DNA of 64,000 nucleotides from NCBI RefSeq assembly GCF_945859685.1, contig NC_079148.1, forward strand, positions 90,587,007-90,651,006, in the 5' to 3' direction. The stretch is from Eupeodes corollae (taxonomy: Eukaryota; Arthropoda; Insecta; Diptera; Syrphidae). The notes beneath the pieces were generated by a model that did not search any database, had not been told where the DNA came from, and saw only the letters and a list, made by a program, of their open reading frames with translations. Positions 1-9,778 of the stretch are shown piece after piece (position 1 is the first letter of the stretch; the number at the start of each line of letters is the position of its first letter). The translations under genes and the position numbers were made by a program.

Positions 1-346
1 GAGACCTTTCACGTTTAGACGTAGAGTCCTTATTGGTCCTTGCTGTAGCAATTATGCTTTTAGCCCATTCGACGCTAGCGGTTTGCTTCGGTGTCCTTTC
101 AGCCCCCGATGATACACCAGAGGTCTTTAAGATTTTTGCCGTTTGCCGCCTTTGTCCATAAAGGCTTTTTGAGAGTTTTCCATTTCTGGATGTACTCTCA
201 TTAGTAGTGGAAGGTCCATGGTTAGCCACTACTCCCTTCTCTGTGTTGGCCGCAAGAGATACGACAGCAGGCTTTGACACCAAGCTGCCGCCCAGTCCTG
301 AAGTGATACCGGTCTCACATGTGTTTTTGTTGTTTGTTTTGTACAT
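1..346 (-). CDS. Partial LINE ORF1-like frame running off the window edge
   Basis: Reading the minus strand from an ATG at 346, the frame stays open for 115 codons to base 1, so the C-terminal part lies outside the window. It begins MYKTNNKNTC and is Ser/Thr/Lys-rich, with the stretch SVEWAKSIIATARTNKDS near the edge. Composition and position resemble the basic, low-complexity N-terminus of ORF1 (gag-like) proteins of LOA/R1/jockey-type non-LTR retrotransposons, but no zinc knuckle is visible in this part. The stretch is also less AT-rich than most of the window, as other LINE pieces here are. The family call is inference; a host protein is not excluded. Confidence 0.4.
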   Translation of the reverse strand, partial: MYKTNNKNTCETGITSGLGGSLVSKPAVVSLAANTEKGVVANHGPSTTNESTSRNGKLSKSLYGQRRQTAKILKTSGVSSGAERTPKQTASVEWAKSIIATARTNKDSTSKRERS

Positions 347-857
347 TTTGGTCCCACGAGACGCGAAGAAAAAAGGTCCATCTGCACAGAGATTCGCATG
401 TACAGATAAGGCTAGTTAATCCGGAGGTCGCCAGGTATCCGGATACTCCGTTAGAGACTGGCCTATTTTTGAATTGGGCCCTCAGCCAGGCTGATCATCG
501 GCACGGGTCGTTTAACACCTTAGATCCAGCCCAATAAAGATGAGAGGTGGTTGGGGAGGAAGAGAAAGGATGAGGAGTCAGTTGATGTTAATTCATCATT
601 CTGACGTGTAAGGAAAAGATTGGGATTCGGTAACAGCAATTCAGCTAGGTTACCTGGAGTGAGAAGATGTATAGGAGATAGGACCGTTGCTAGCTTTTTC
701 ACCATTACAAACGTGGGAGGTGGGATGGGAGTTGGTGACATAAACGTAGGCTGGTATGCCTTGTTTATGTGGGAATTGAAGATGATTTTGGGAAGGTAGA
801 GGGATAAGAACGTCCTTTAGTTTCATGACTCATTTGGAGAAAATTCTCGAGAATCAT
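347..857. other. No gene seen; possible LINE 5' leader
   Basis: This stretch lies between the edge ORF1-like frame and the piggyBac remnant. Several short open frames occur on both strands but none carries a recognisable motif. It may be the 5' leader of the LINE at the edge. Confidence 0.3.
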
Positions 858-2064
858 TGACCTTACTCAGCTTCTACAACTCGACAAGTTCGACGTTCAG
901 AGTAGAAACAGACACTACACTTTCTGCGAATTTTAATTCCAGAATCATTCAACCTGTCCTTCAAATGGTGATGCTTGGTTCGGGGTTGCTCTGGTCGAGA
1001 TGAAGATGATGGCATATTGAGAAGGTCAGGTTTGTGTTATATTTTTGTACACTACCCAAGCGTTAATGACTGACGTTGCCAGCAAAAGCTTCTATGCTTA
1101 GTTTACGGTACCCCTTGACGCCTTTTCTCAGAGTTGTTGCGTTTCTCAGAGATGTTGCCATTTGATCAGATAAATCAATTCCAGCTTTACCTTAATTGTA
1201 TGCTACAATTGCTTTAGGCTTTGTTTGTAATCTGTGAGTAATTCTTCTTGGTCTCGTAGCTTGGGGTGGATTAGAACCCGTGGAAGGTTGAGCACTATCT
1301 TCTTGGATACGTACAAGTGCAGAGAGTCTGTTTGAAGTAGGTACCAAAACTTCAGCGTTTTTGGTCTTTCCACTTCAAAACGACGATTTTATCATTATCT
1401 TCTCTGGAAATAACTTCACCTCTTTTCAAATTTGCGCGAAGGACTTCTTTTGGAAGGTTTCGTTTGTTAGCTCTGAGGGTGCGTACAACATGGGTCATGT
1501 GTTGCAAGATGGACTGGGCTAATTCGTAGCTGGTAAAGAAGTTGTCGACATAGAGACATCTTCCTTCATTGGCAAAGTTTCGTACATAGATTTTTGGCCT
1601 ATCCGACCTCTCTCTCTCTCACCCGTAGCAGATTTTCCAGTATGTCCATGTATATCATTCAGTGGAGCAGAGTTTAAAAAGCTTAACACCATACCAATGA
1701 GATTTGTTTGGTATATATTGTCTAAATACATGTCGACCTCTCCATGGCACTCTCGTCAATAACAAAATGTTCTCCTGGATAAAAAAGTGCTTTTAAGTTG
1801 GTTTGAAGATGGTCAATTAGTTTTTCAATCTTCCGAAGACGATTGGTTTGGCTTTTGTGTCGATATTTTCAAAATGAAGCATTGAAAGCAAAACCTGGAA
1901 ACGATTTCTGAACATAACTGTCTTAGGCATGTTGCCATGTTGTATACTACTTTCGTTTCCCAGTATTCTTCTATTCGGCCAAGTGAACCAAGCCCATCCA
2001 GATCATCAACTCAAAGAATTTCCTTATCTCTGTTGAATCAGTTGGGATCCACTGGTTCATCTGA
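858..2064 (-). pseudogene. piggyBac-like transposase remnant, catalytic and C-terminal part
   Basis: Translating the minus strand in shifting frames gives, in order: WIPTDSTEIRKFFELMIWMG (conserved N-terminal part of DDE_Tnp_1_7), NRFQVLLSMLHFEN, RLRKIEKLIDHLQ, HFVIDESAM (catalytic D), a stretch like YIPNKSHWYGVKLFKL, LYVDNFFTSYELAQSILQ (catalytic D), RTLRANKRNLPKEVLR, and a C-terminal Cys-rich piece CSVCFYSERRTC. This order is that of piggyBac transposases. Stops and frameshifts interrupt it many times, for example after the first DDE block and after KWKDQKR, so it is dead. The N-terminal part reappears at 3417-3635, beyond an RTE insertion. Confidence 0.85.
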
Positions 2065-3428
2065 GCATGCTTGAACCTCCACGGCCACCACAGCGAAACC
2101 TCTGGTTTGACGAAGAATGCCAGCAAGTGCACGCAGCGAAACAGAGGCATACAAAACGGCCGGCGCTTCACAAAAGGACCAGAGCTGCTCGCGCGCTCTA
2201 CGAGCAGAAGAGGAGAGAGGAACCCTGGCTTCTTAGATGAAAAAAAAGAGAGCATGAGAAGCGCGCGATCGAGGAGATAGATTGATGTCACAACAGGAAT
2301 GAGGTTCGTAAATTTTACCAAAAGGTAAAAAAACTCCCAAGGGTACCAGCCACGAACCGAAGCCTCTAAAGACGATCAGGGAAACATCGTAGTAGAATAG
2401 GACCGCATTCGATGTTGAGAATATGGAAAGACCACTTCTCCAAATTATATAACGGCGATGACGACTCGAACTCCACTGTAAGGGAGATAGAATAACTCAA
2501 CCTAGGCAACGAAGATTATGTGAACGTCTGCAGCTGTTCGTCAACAACCTAATTGATCCTTATCAGCGTGGATAAGACCAGGAAAGTCCACTATCGACCA
2601 AATATTCACACAACGGCAGATCTTGGAAAAAACCCAGGAACTTCAAATCGATACCCACCAACCCTTTATCGATGTTAAAGCCGCGTATGACAGCATCTAT
2701 AGGGAAGAGCTCTACAGAGCAATGTCTAGTTTTGGTATCCCTTTCAAACAGCATTGCGACGGAAGCGAAGAAGATGGGTTTAGTGGGCAGGACCAAGTAT
2801 ATGCTGTCATCAAAAATAGACATTGAACAATGACGTGTTGGACAAAACGTCACCACGGACAGCTATAACTTTGAAGTAGTTAAGGACTTTGTCAACCTAG
2901 GCACCGCTATTAACACAGACAACGACACCAGCGCTGAAATCAAACGAAGAATATCTCTTGCAAATCACTGCTTCTTTCCGGTTCTCATTTATGGCGCTGA
3001 GGCCTGGACCCAGTCAAAGAAAGATGAGAGCGTCTTAGGATGCTTCGAGAGAAAAGTTCTTCGGGTGATTTTCGGTGCCGTACGCTTAGATGGAAAATGG
3101 AGGAGAAGATATAGCGACGAACTGTACGGGCTGTACAGCGACACTGACCTAGTTAGCAGAATTAAAGTCCAACGGCTTAGATGGCTAGGTCATGTAGAGC
3201 GAATGGACATCAAAGCTCCAGCCCGAAAGGTCTTCGAATCCAATCCCGAGGGATGGCGGCGCAGTAGAGGAAGACCGCGAATCAGATGGCGCACGCAGGT
3301 GGGTGAAGACCTCAACCAGCTTGGCGTGCGAAACAAGAGACCTTTAGCTAGGGACCGATCTGGCTGGAGACGCATGTAGGTTGAGGCCCAGGTTCGCCCC
3401 AGACTGTAGCGCCACCTTAATTAAGTAA
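2065..3428 (+). pseudogene. Degenerate RTE-type non-LTR retrotransposon copy inside the piggyBac gene
   Basis: The plus strand encodes broken pieces of the protein intact at 61854-63671: WFDEECQQVH and LHKRTRAARALYEQKRREE near 2105-2215, a piece near 2623-2745 with IDVKAAYDSI (RT motif A), KDFVNLGTAINTDN near 2880-2920, GAEAWTQSK near 2995, and the C-terminal LGHVERMDIKAPARKVFES near 3187-3240. The RT core between motif A and the region after the YADD box has been deleted, and stops and frameshifts are frequent. The 3' end, GCGCCACCTTAATTAAGTAA, matches that of the other RTE copy. Piggybac pieces lie on both sides, so it inserted into that element. Confidence 0.85.
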
Positions 3429-3635
3429 CGTATTCAATCTCCTGATGAATACTCCTTGTGCCATCATCATCATCATCCGAATGCAAATCTTCAACATTTC
3501 TCCTCCAACAGAATGTCTAATGACATCGGATGCATTCTCACCTTCTTTGGACGAATTTTCTTCTGGGTCCCAAACAGAATCTTCATTCGAATCGTCGATG
3601 CTAAAATCCAAGTCGGATACCAAATCAGACGACAT
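3417..3635 (-). pseudogene. N-terminal piece of the split piggyBac-like transposase
   Basis: A minus-strand frame of 72 codons begins MSSDLVSDLDFSIDDSNEDS and continues with an acidic Ser/Glu-rich stretch (WDPEENSSKEGE). An acidic N-terminal tail before the DDE domain is usual in piggyBac transposases. It lies on the same strand as the catalytic remnant at 858-2064 and directly beyond the RTE insertion, which fits one interrupted gene. The assignment rests on order and composition, not on a catalytic motif. Confidence 0.55.
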
Positions 3636-3645
3636 TGTATCGGTT

Positions 3646-3714
3646 GCAACAGGTCTTCTAACTTATTGCGCTATGCCATGAAAAAAGGGTGCAACAGGTC
3701 TTCTAACTTATTGG
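3646..3714 (+). repeat. Short direct duplication, about 23-bp units
   Basis: The string TGCAACAGGTCTTCTAACTT occurs at 3646 and again at 3691, 45 bp apart, each followed by ATTG. It is a local duplication just upstream of the piggyBac N-terminal piece. Confidence 0.8.
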
Positions 3715-3983
3715 CTAACATATTTGAATGCTAAACTAAAATCCTTCCCAGGACCTTTTTGTATATACAAAAATATAATTATACAAAAGAAACACTTCAG
3801 ATAACAAAAAACGATTTTGGCACCCAGTGAATTATAACGGGAATAGGATTGGAAGTCCATGTGTTAAGTAATATTTTTTTTATAAAAAAAACTGTCACCT
3901 CAATTTTTGTCTTAAAACCTTACCAGATGTGAAAAACGTTATCCTTAGATGCATTCAATAATTTTGGTGTTGATATATCATTC

Positions 3984-4019
3984 TCACCTCCAATATTTTG
4001 CGAACAATATTGGAGGTGA
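3984..4019. repeat. Perfect 14-bp inverted repeat with 8-base loop
   Basis: TCACCTCCAATATT at 3984-3997 is followed by the loop TTGCGAAC and the exact reverse complement AATATTGGAGGTGA at 4006-4019. It sits at the junction between RptA-like sequence and the piggyBac region. Confidence 0.85.
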
Positions 4020-4290
4020 AAAAGATTTTGATTTTAAAAAACCGTTCGAATTCATACCAATTTAATAATGCGTCGCAATAATTAAATAATAGATAATTTA
4101 ATTGAAGTCGCTTGTATTATTAGTTCAAGAAATATTTGGGGTTAACCAAATTTTTCACTTTTTTTTTAAATTGCAATAATAATAAAAAAAAACATCTACT
4201 CATTTTTGAAAGTCCTTTCTCGCCTTTTGATGGTATAATCTGTAAAATTAAATTTGTTGAAAGTCGATAGAGATGTCTGCTTTCTAATAA
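4020..4290 (+). repeat. RptA fragment (3' portion)
   Basis: The order of landmarks matches the 3' part of the RptA copies elsewhere: a string like GTTCAAGAAATATTTGGGGT, then GGTTAACCAAATTTTTCAC, then GAAAGTCCTTTCTCGCCTTT, then AAGTCGATAGAGAT. The counterparts at 12745-12920 and 34005-34150 follow the same order. Non-coding and diverged. Confidence 0.6.
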
Positions 4291-4644
4291 ATTAAAAATG
4301 ACAAAAATAATAAAGCTATACGCGCGCCATGGCCTACGAAACTAAAAACAAAATTTGAAACTATTTTAATATTTTTATTGTATTACATCAGAATCAGCGC
4401 TTCAAAATTTTAAAACAAATTTATCAAAACTTAAAATCACTTGGAATGGTAAATAGCTACATAGGTAGGTATTCTTTAATTCTTGTATCAAGTCTTGTAT
4501 ACATAAATTAATCAAATTAACACGACTTAAGATAGATAATGACGATGGTAATGGCGCGCTATATTTCATTCATAAAAATGTACATACAAAAAAACACGTT
4601 TATGTGATAGGTGGGAAATAATAACTTTTCCAACATAATCATCA

Positions 4645-4932
4645 TCACGCTTGCCGGAAATGGTCTAAACAATAGCCAGTTATTTGATCCGAAATACAAT
4701 CGAACACATCAAATGCCAAATCACAGCTTTCGCCCTTTTCGGGTAGTTTTCGGCGATTGACACGGTATTTGACAGTAACGACATTTAAACACTGGTTAAC
4801 TGCTCGAAGTGTTGCCATAAAAAAGCCATGTTCGTTGACACCCTCAGAATAGAAGTCTACAAGGCCATCTAGTGTTGGCCATCCCATTTGATCAATAGCA
4901 TTGTTTTTTGCATACACGCAATGTAAGAGACA
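4645..4932 (-). CDS. OBP exon 4: C-terminal cysteine core
   Basis: The acceptor CTTTTACAG is followed directly by CLLHC, the C-x3-C pair typical of OBPs. GWPTLDGLVDFYSEG, QCLNVV, GESCDLAFDVFDC and ITGYC then give the remaining four Cys, before the stop at 4645. It has 95 codons plus the stop. Confidence 0.9.
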   Translation of the reverse strand, partial: CLLHCVYAKNNAIDQMGWPTLDGLVDFYSEGVNEHGFFMATLRAVNQCLNVVTVKYRVNRRKLPEKGESCDLAFDVFDCISDQITGYCLDHFRQA

Positions 4933-7900
4933 CTGTAAAAGAAGATTTTATTTTTATTTAGTTTTGTATTGTTTTGACTATTTTTGTTAACAAGATATTT
5001 CAGACTATAATACAATGTATGTATATATGTAGGTATTATAAACATATATGGGAATTTAATTCATAAAATTTAAAAGAAAATTCATTAACTTGCTTGCACA
5101 TTATGGATAAGAACCATGACTTTCTATGGACTTTTAACATTGAATATTTATAAAAAAAAACTATACACTTGGAAAAAACTCCGTTTGAAAAACGGAATGA
5201 CATCGACACCCGATACACGATTGAAAAGGTATTACGTTTTACTTACAGACATATTTACAAAAAAAACCTTAAACATGTCTATCATAAGTTGCATTTTGTA
5301 TTGTTAGGAAAAAGTCCTTAATCCTTTTCCAGTATGAAATAAGAAACCCTCTTACATGAACGATGAACCTACCCAATCTCCTGCAACTGTGTAATTTGAC
5401 AATTAAGTGTCTAGTATCTGATTGGGCAGCTGCCAAAAAATTGCCTTAAATTTATGGCAACTTTATTGGAAAGCTGACTGGAAAGTTAGTGAAGAAAAAT
5501 CAAGTTATGTCAACTTTGAACTTATGTCAAAATGACTATTAATCATGTTTTTTATTCAACTGAATGCTGCAATTCCATTAAATGTTTTTTATGAAAAGTT
5601 TCTTCGTCAAATTGAAAAAGAAATAAGTAAAAGTTTGCCCCAGAAGTGTTTTGTAGGCAATAATTTTTGTTGATAGTTTTTATGCGATGAACTAGAGGTA
5701 CAGGTTAGTAAAATTTATGACACTTGAAAAACTAAATAGCTGCGTTGGACAAAATTTACGTTGAAAGAATGCACTTGACTGCAAATGAAGTGCCTTGCGT
5801 TGTCTGAACCGGACCATTATTAGGTTTCTAAATATCAGTGTAAGACTACTAAACTAACTAACTAACGTAACTATTGTAAGATCAAACAATCGTCTAAACA
5901 GTGTGTGCAATAATAGTTGCTTTTATTTTTAAGATCTGCCCTGAGTTTGAAATGAAAACGTCAAATGTGAGTTTTCTATGGGTTCGTTTACTATAAGGGC
6001 TATACCTACATTAATGTAGACGCTCCTATTTTGTTACATAACGGGCACATTTTGACACAGTTTGTGTGTTTATTACTGTATTAATTACAGAAGTATGTGA
6101 ATTCTAAATTCGAAAAAATAATGACGTAAGGTACGGCTAAGTTTTTAAGTTTGGCATTGGCATTGGTAAAATTAATCTCTGTCATTGCGAAAAATAAATC
6201 AATTAAAATTGAATTTTGAAGTACTTAATTTTGTATGAGATTATGGAATGCAGTCGGTAAATTTGAAACAACCTTTTGTTAAGGGTTTAACAATTTAATT
6301 CGGGACTCCAACATTTTAAATCTTTCCTTTTGTTTTTCTAACTTGTAAATTGCTTTTTATTAAAAATAAACATGTGAACAAGTCTAAAAGTGACAACTAA
6401 GCTTAAGGGGACCTATTAATTGGAATGACCATTCCATCCATTTCTGTTATAAGAATAAATGTACAGATGTCAAATGAATTAAGCAAATTAAGCCATTTTG
6501 TGATTTTAGCTTTAGCAAATTTATAAGATGTTAAAATCGTTTTAAAATAGGTAACTAATCTTTTAAGCCTTTTTTGTTCTTTGTCCTCTGGATTAACAAT
6601 TTTAGGAAGTTTTGAAATCGCAAATCAAAAAATAGTTTTGATTAAAATATGTAAAAGTAATGGTTCGGATCTTTGGTCAAATTAAAACCATATGCGGTGC
6701 CAATTAAATGACAAATTAAGAGGTCTAGAGAAAGATGGCAAACCTTTATGGAATGTTGTTGAAGTTATTATAAGAAGCCTAACTTAAATATATCTGCATT
6801 GAAACTAGATAATGGGCCAGTATCCTTGTGTGGTTCTGAAAAGGCAAACACTTTAGGCAAAAATATTTACACCAACAACTTCACAAAATTTGATCAACAG
6901 AAGCATCTCAAAAGATAAGTGAGAGTATGTTACAATTAACGAAGTCAACTGGCTTTGATTACATACAAAATATTATTTTAAAAACTTTCCAAGGTCAAGG
7001 ATACAATTTCTTTTAAATTTGTTTAAGTCTTGTATCAAGTCAAAACTTACTTTTCAATAGAATGGAAAAAGGCTAAAATTATTTCAATTTTGAAAAAAAA
7101 AGTTAGCTATACTGTTAGTTATTAAGTTCAACATCATTATAATAAATTTTATCATTGGTGAAAGTACTGGAATGGTTTTACTTGACGTTGAAAAACCATT
7201 TGATTCTGTTCGACATGATGGGCTCGTACACAAACTTTTCACGATCAACTTTCCTATGTTTATAATAAAGATTGTTCAGTCAAGAATTTTAGTTTTCTTC
7301 GTTAAAAAATCTTTCGGAAATATTTGTGCGTACTGCAGGCGTGACTTAAGGATATGTTCTTGGATCACCTGCTTGGGGTAATTGCGCAAAGAGCCCTATC
7401 CGAAAACTGCAAATATCGCAAAACAAGCTGTTAAAAATGATGTTAAACTTTTCTTGGTATTTTTCAAGAACGAATTACATGTTAGCTAATATATATTTTT
7501 GATAGAATTATAAAATGAAATGCCCGAAGATCAAACAATGTTTTAATTTCAAATTAGGCTTCATAGTTACAATATGGAAATGATTGATTTGTTTTATTTA
7601 TTTATATTTGTTTGCTTTTGTTAATCTATTAATTTATTTCTGTAGGCATTTATTTATTATTTTTGTTAATTATTGTATTTATTTGTTATTTGTTTATTGT
7701 TTTTTTTATTAATTTGTCTATTGGTTCACTTATTTATTTGTTTATTTTTTAAGAAACATATTTATTTTATATATATTAATTCACTTATTCAACCACTTAT
7801 TTGTTTATTTTGTATTAATTTATTTGTTCAATCGTTTATTTATTTATTTATTCATTAATTTATTTTTTTATTTATGTTTTATGTGAAAACAAATATTAAA

Positions 7901-8831
7901 GACCAATGCATTTGAGTATTGTGGTTTTCGACCAGTGTATAATTGAACCAAGCGCAAGCCCAAGACCGAGACCGAGACGCCATTAAGATTCCCAAAATTG
8001 GGTTAATTATATTAAATTCACACGGTACAAGTTGATTGTTATTCTTATTGTTTTGGCGGTTTGGCCAAACAAATAATGACATTGCACTAAAACAACTAAT
8101 ATTTTTACATATGCATGTTTCGTACGTACCCCTGCAATTCGTTTGTCTTCATATGGAACTAATGTCGGATGATAAATGCTTCTATAACTTCTTCTTTTGG
8201 CTGATGGAAGCAGTCTATCGTGCGCATCAGGGTATTCGCTGTATGAATGTGGATCAATGAAGGCCTCATCCCCATCAATATAGCTTTCATCTTCAGGTTC
8301 ATCAACTTTAGCTTCGTCTTTTAAAAGCTGATAAGCTTCTGTAAGTAAAAGGATGTAAAATCATTTGATCTTCTCATCAATATTAAGGTAATTGTTTCTA
8401 GGTTTGGAAAAACTGTAGGAAAAAATGAGAAACAATTTATTTTATTTTATTGACTTTAGTTAGTTAAAATGGTACTCATAAACATCATAAGGTAATATTA
8501 ATGTTGTTTTTTAATGTCCGCTTTTTTTCTTTTTAATTTGTAACGAAAGTTTACTAGTTTGACCTACCTTTTATCAACTTGTTCTTGACGTCTTCCTGGC
8601 ATTCCTTTATGTAGAGTTCCACCCTTTTAGCCGTTCTTGGGGGATTCAAGCATTTGGTTTTCTAGGTCAAGATTAAAAAAACATTAAGACAATTTTCAAT
8701 TGAATACCTTTGAAATTTTAATTCACAAAAGATAACAAACAAATATTTTAAAATAGTCCAACCTTTGATTGATGAGCTTCACTTTGATGTAAAATTAATC
8801 CGATTGCAAAGGCAAGTAAATACGTACGCAT
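4645..8831 (-). CDS. Odorant-binding protein (PBP/GOBP family) with long acidic insert, 4 coding exons
   Basis: Joining 8763-8831, 8568-8661, 8130-8338 and 4645-4932 on the minus strand gives a 219-residue protein. Residues 1-19 form a signal peptide (MRTYLLAFAIGLILH), so it is secreted; family members bind small hydrophobic ligands in sensillum lymph and elsewhere. The mature part has eight Cys, spaced C-x16-C-x80-C-x3-C-x42-C-x21-C-x8-C-x8-C. The C-x3-C and C-x8-C spacings are OBP hallmarks; classic members have six Cys, so a fourth disulfide is likely. The 80-residue stretch before C-x3-C is acidic, then basic, far longer than in classic OBPs. All introns are GT-AG. It may belong to the conserved Obp59a/Obp73a-type lineages, but I cannot choose between them. 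No frame disruption is seen. Confidence 0.88.
5395..5825. repeat. RptC copy 1 (dispersed repeat in OBP intron 3)
   Basis: This stretch and 27115-27612 share a long run of matching blocks in the same orientation and order: CAGCTGCCAAAAAATT, GGAAAGTTAACTGGAAAGTT-like, TTTCTTCGTCAA, AAGAATGCA, GTTGTCTGAACC. No coding signal or clear terminal inverted repeat was found. Confidence 0.75.
6700..7560 (+). pseudogene. jockey-type reverse transcriptase remnant in OBP intron 3
   Basis: In shifting frames the plus strand shows KSTGFDYIQNIILK near 6950, a block MEKAKIIxILKKxS near 7070, then MVLLDVEKPFDSVRHDGLVHK at 7172-7234 (RT motif A, normally LLDVEKAFDSVWHDGL), then GYVLGSPAWGNCAKSPIRKL near 7350 and QNKLLKMMLNFSWYF near 7420. 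The order is that of the RT and C-terminal region of jockey-clade LINEs. No frame is intact. It is antisense to the OBP gene and lies inside its last intron. Confidence 0.8.
7570..7880. repeat. TTTA-rich simple sequence
   Basis: Imperfect runs of TTTAT and TTTG fill this stretch, with frames such as the one at 7673-7858 being Leu/Phe/Ile only. It is low-complexity and non-coding. Confidence 0.8.
8130..8338 (-). CDS. OBP exon 3: acidic insert
   Basis: The exon runs from acceptor TTACAG to donor GTACGT, 209 bases, phase 1 to phase 0. It encodes EAYQLLKDEAKVDEPEDE, then a Tyr/Asp-rich stretch, then SAKRRSYRSIYHPTLVPYED and KRIAG. It has no Cys. This block sits between the second and third Cys, where classic OBPs have about 25-30 residues. 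Confidence 0.87.
8568..8661 (-). CDS. OBP exon 2: first two cysteines
   Basis: The acceptor CCTAG precedes KTKCLNPPRTAKRVELYIK, followed by ECQEDVKNKLIK; the donor is GTAGGT. It is 94 bases long and ends in phase 1. It carries the first conserved Cys (KCLNPP) and an additional Cys 17 residues later. Confidence 0.88.
8763..8831 (-). CDS. OBP exon 1: start codon and signal peptide
   Basis: Twenty-three codons from ATG 8831 to a GTTGGA donor, phase 0. They encode the hydrophobic signal MRTYLLAFAIGLILH and the first mature residues HQSK. The donor is weak but the phase fits exon 2. This ATG is the only one that gives a signal peptide. Confidence 0.85.
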
Positions 8832-9544
8832 CGCTATCTCCGTATTCGAATTCAAAAACAAACAAAATGTGAATGTTGTAATCTCTAAGAGGACTTAATT
8901 CAAAATGAAATTGAAATTGAAATTGAGGATTGAATGCGTTGATGAAATAAACTTTCTTCTCCACAACTTTCATTCATAGGTTCTGGTTATTGAAAATACT
9001 AGTTGTTGAGATACATAGTGATGTACTCCCATTGAGGGGGATTACATCGCGTCTTTGGGAAAAAAACCAGTCTCCAATATCGATTTGATAATGGAGTTTG
9101 TAATACAAAAGTATATTATTATTAGACTTTAGTTTTCCTTTTTGATGCACTTACCTAGGTTAGTTTTTCTTCTATCAAGATACCATACATAGCAATTTTA
9201 ATGAATTCAATGAATTATTGGTAGTGAACTTGTGAGTTGCATAAAATTCTCACGTAATAACGAATTGTGTACAAACATACATTTTACGTGTTTCGAATTG
9301 AAAACCAAGTAAAACACTGAAATTTCGAATATATTTTTAATTCCGATTTTGCAGAACTAGATTACATTACAATTGACCTTTCAAATTGACATAGGATATG
9401 CCATCTTACATAACTAAAAAATACTTTTTTCATAGCCATAGTTGCTTAGAAGAGGGTATATTTAAGGCCATTGAAGTTGTAAAAATATGAAAATATGATC
9501 TAACTAAGGGGTTATAAATACCTTTTTAATTTCAGAAAAACCCT
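8832..9544. other. Upstream flank of the OBP gene, no gene seen
   Basis: AT-rich sequence that must hold the OBP promoter (minus strand) and any 5' non-coding exon. No TATA or initiator pair stood out, and no coding frame is supported. Confidence 0.4.
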
Positions 9545-9775
9545 TATATTATAACAAACAAATTGAAAGTAATGATGAAAGTGGAATGGAATTTATAAGG
9601 ATATACACACTGCACAATATGCACATTTTGGTTTTGAATGTCTGCGGGGTAACGCATTTAACATTCGTGTAGTGCGGCTTAAAATTAATCTTTGTACAAT
9701 TTACGTCTAAGACTAGGCTAAATGGTAAATAGCTAAGCATTCTAAAAAATACGGCTATCTCCATATATTTACCTT
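9545..9775 (-). pseudogene. LINE C-terminal fragment, duplicate copy A (left part)
   Basis: On the minus strand the string RTTRMLNALPRRHSKPK matches the LINE C-terminal signature RTTRMWNALPNSIFP seen at 31661-31969. The same sequence recurs at 13085-13222. It runs into the left end of a mariner element. Confidence 0.7.
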
Positions 9776-9778
9776 ATA

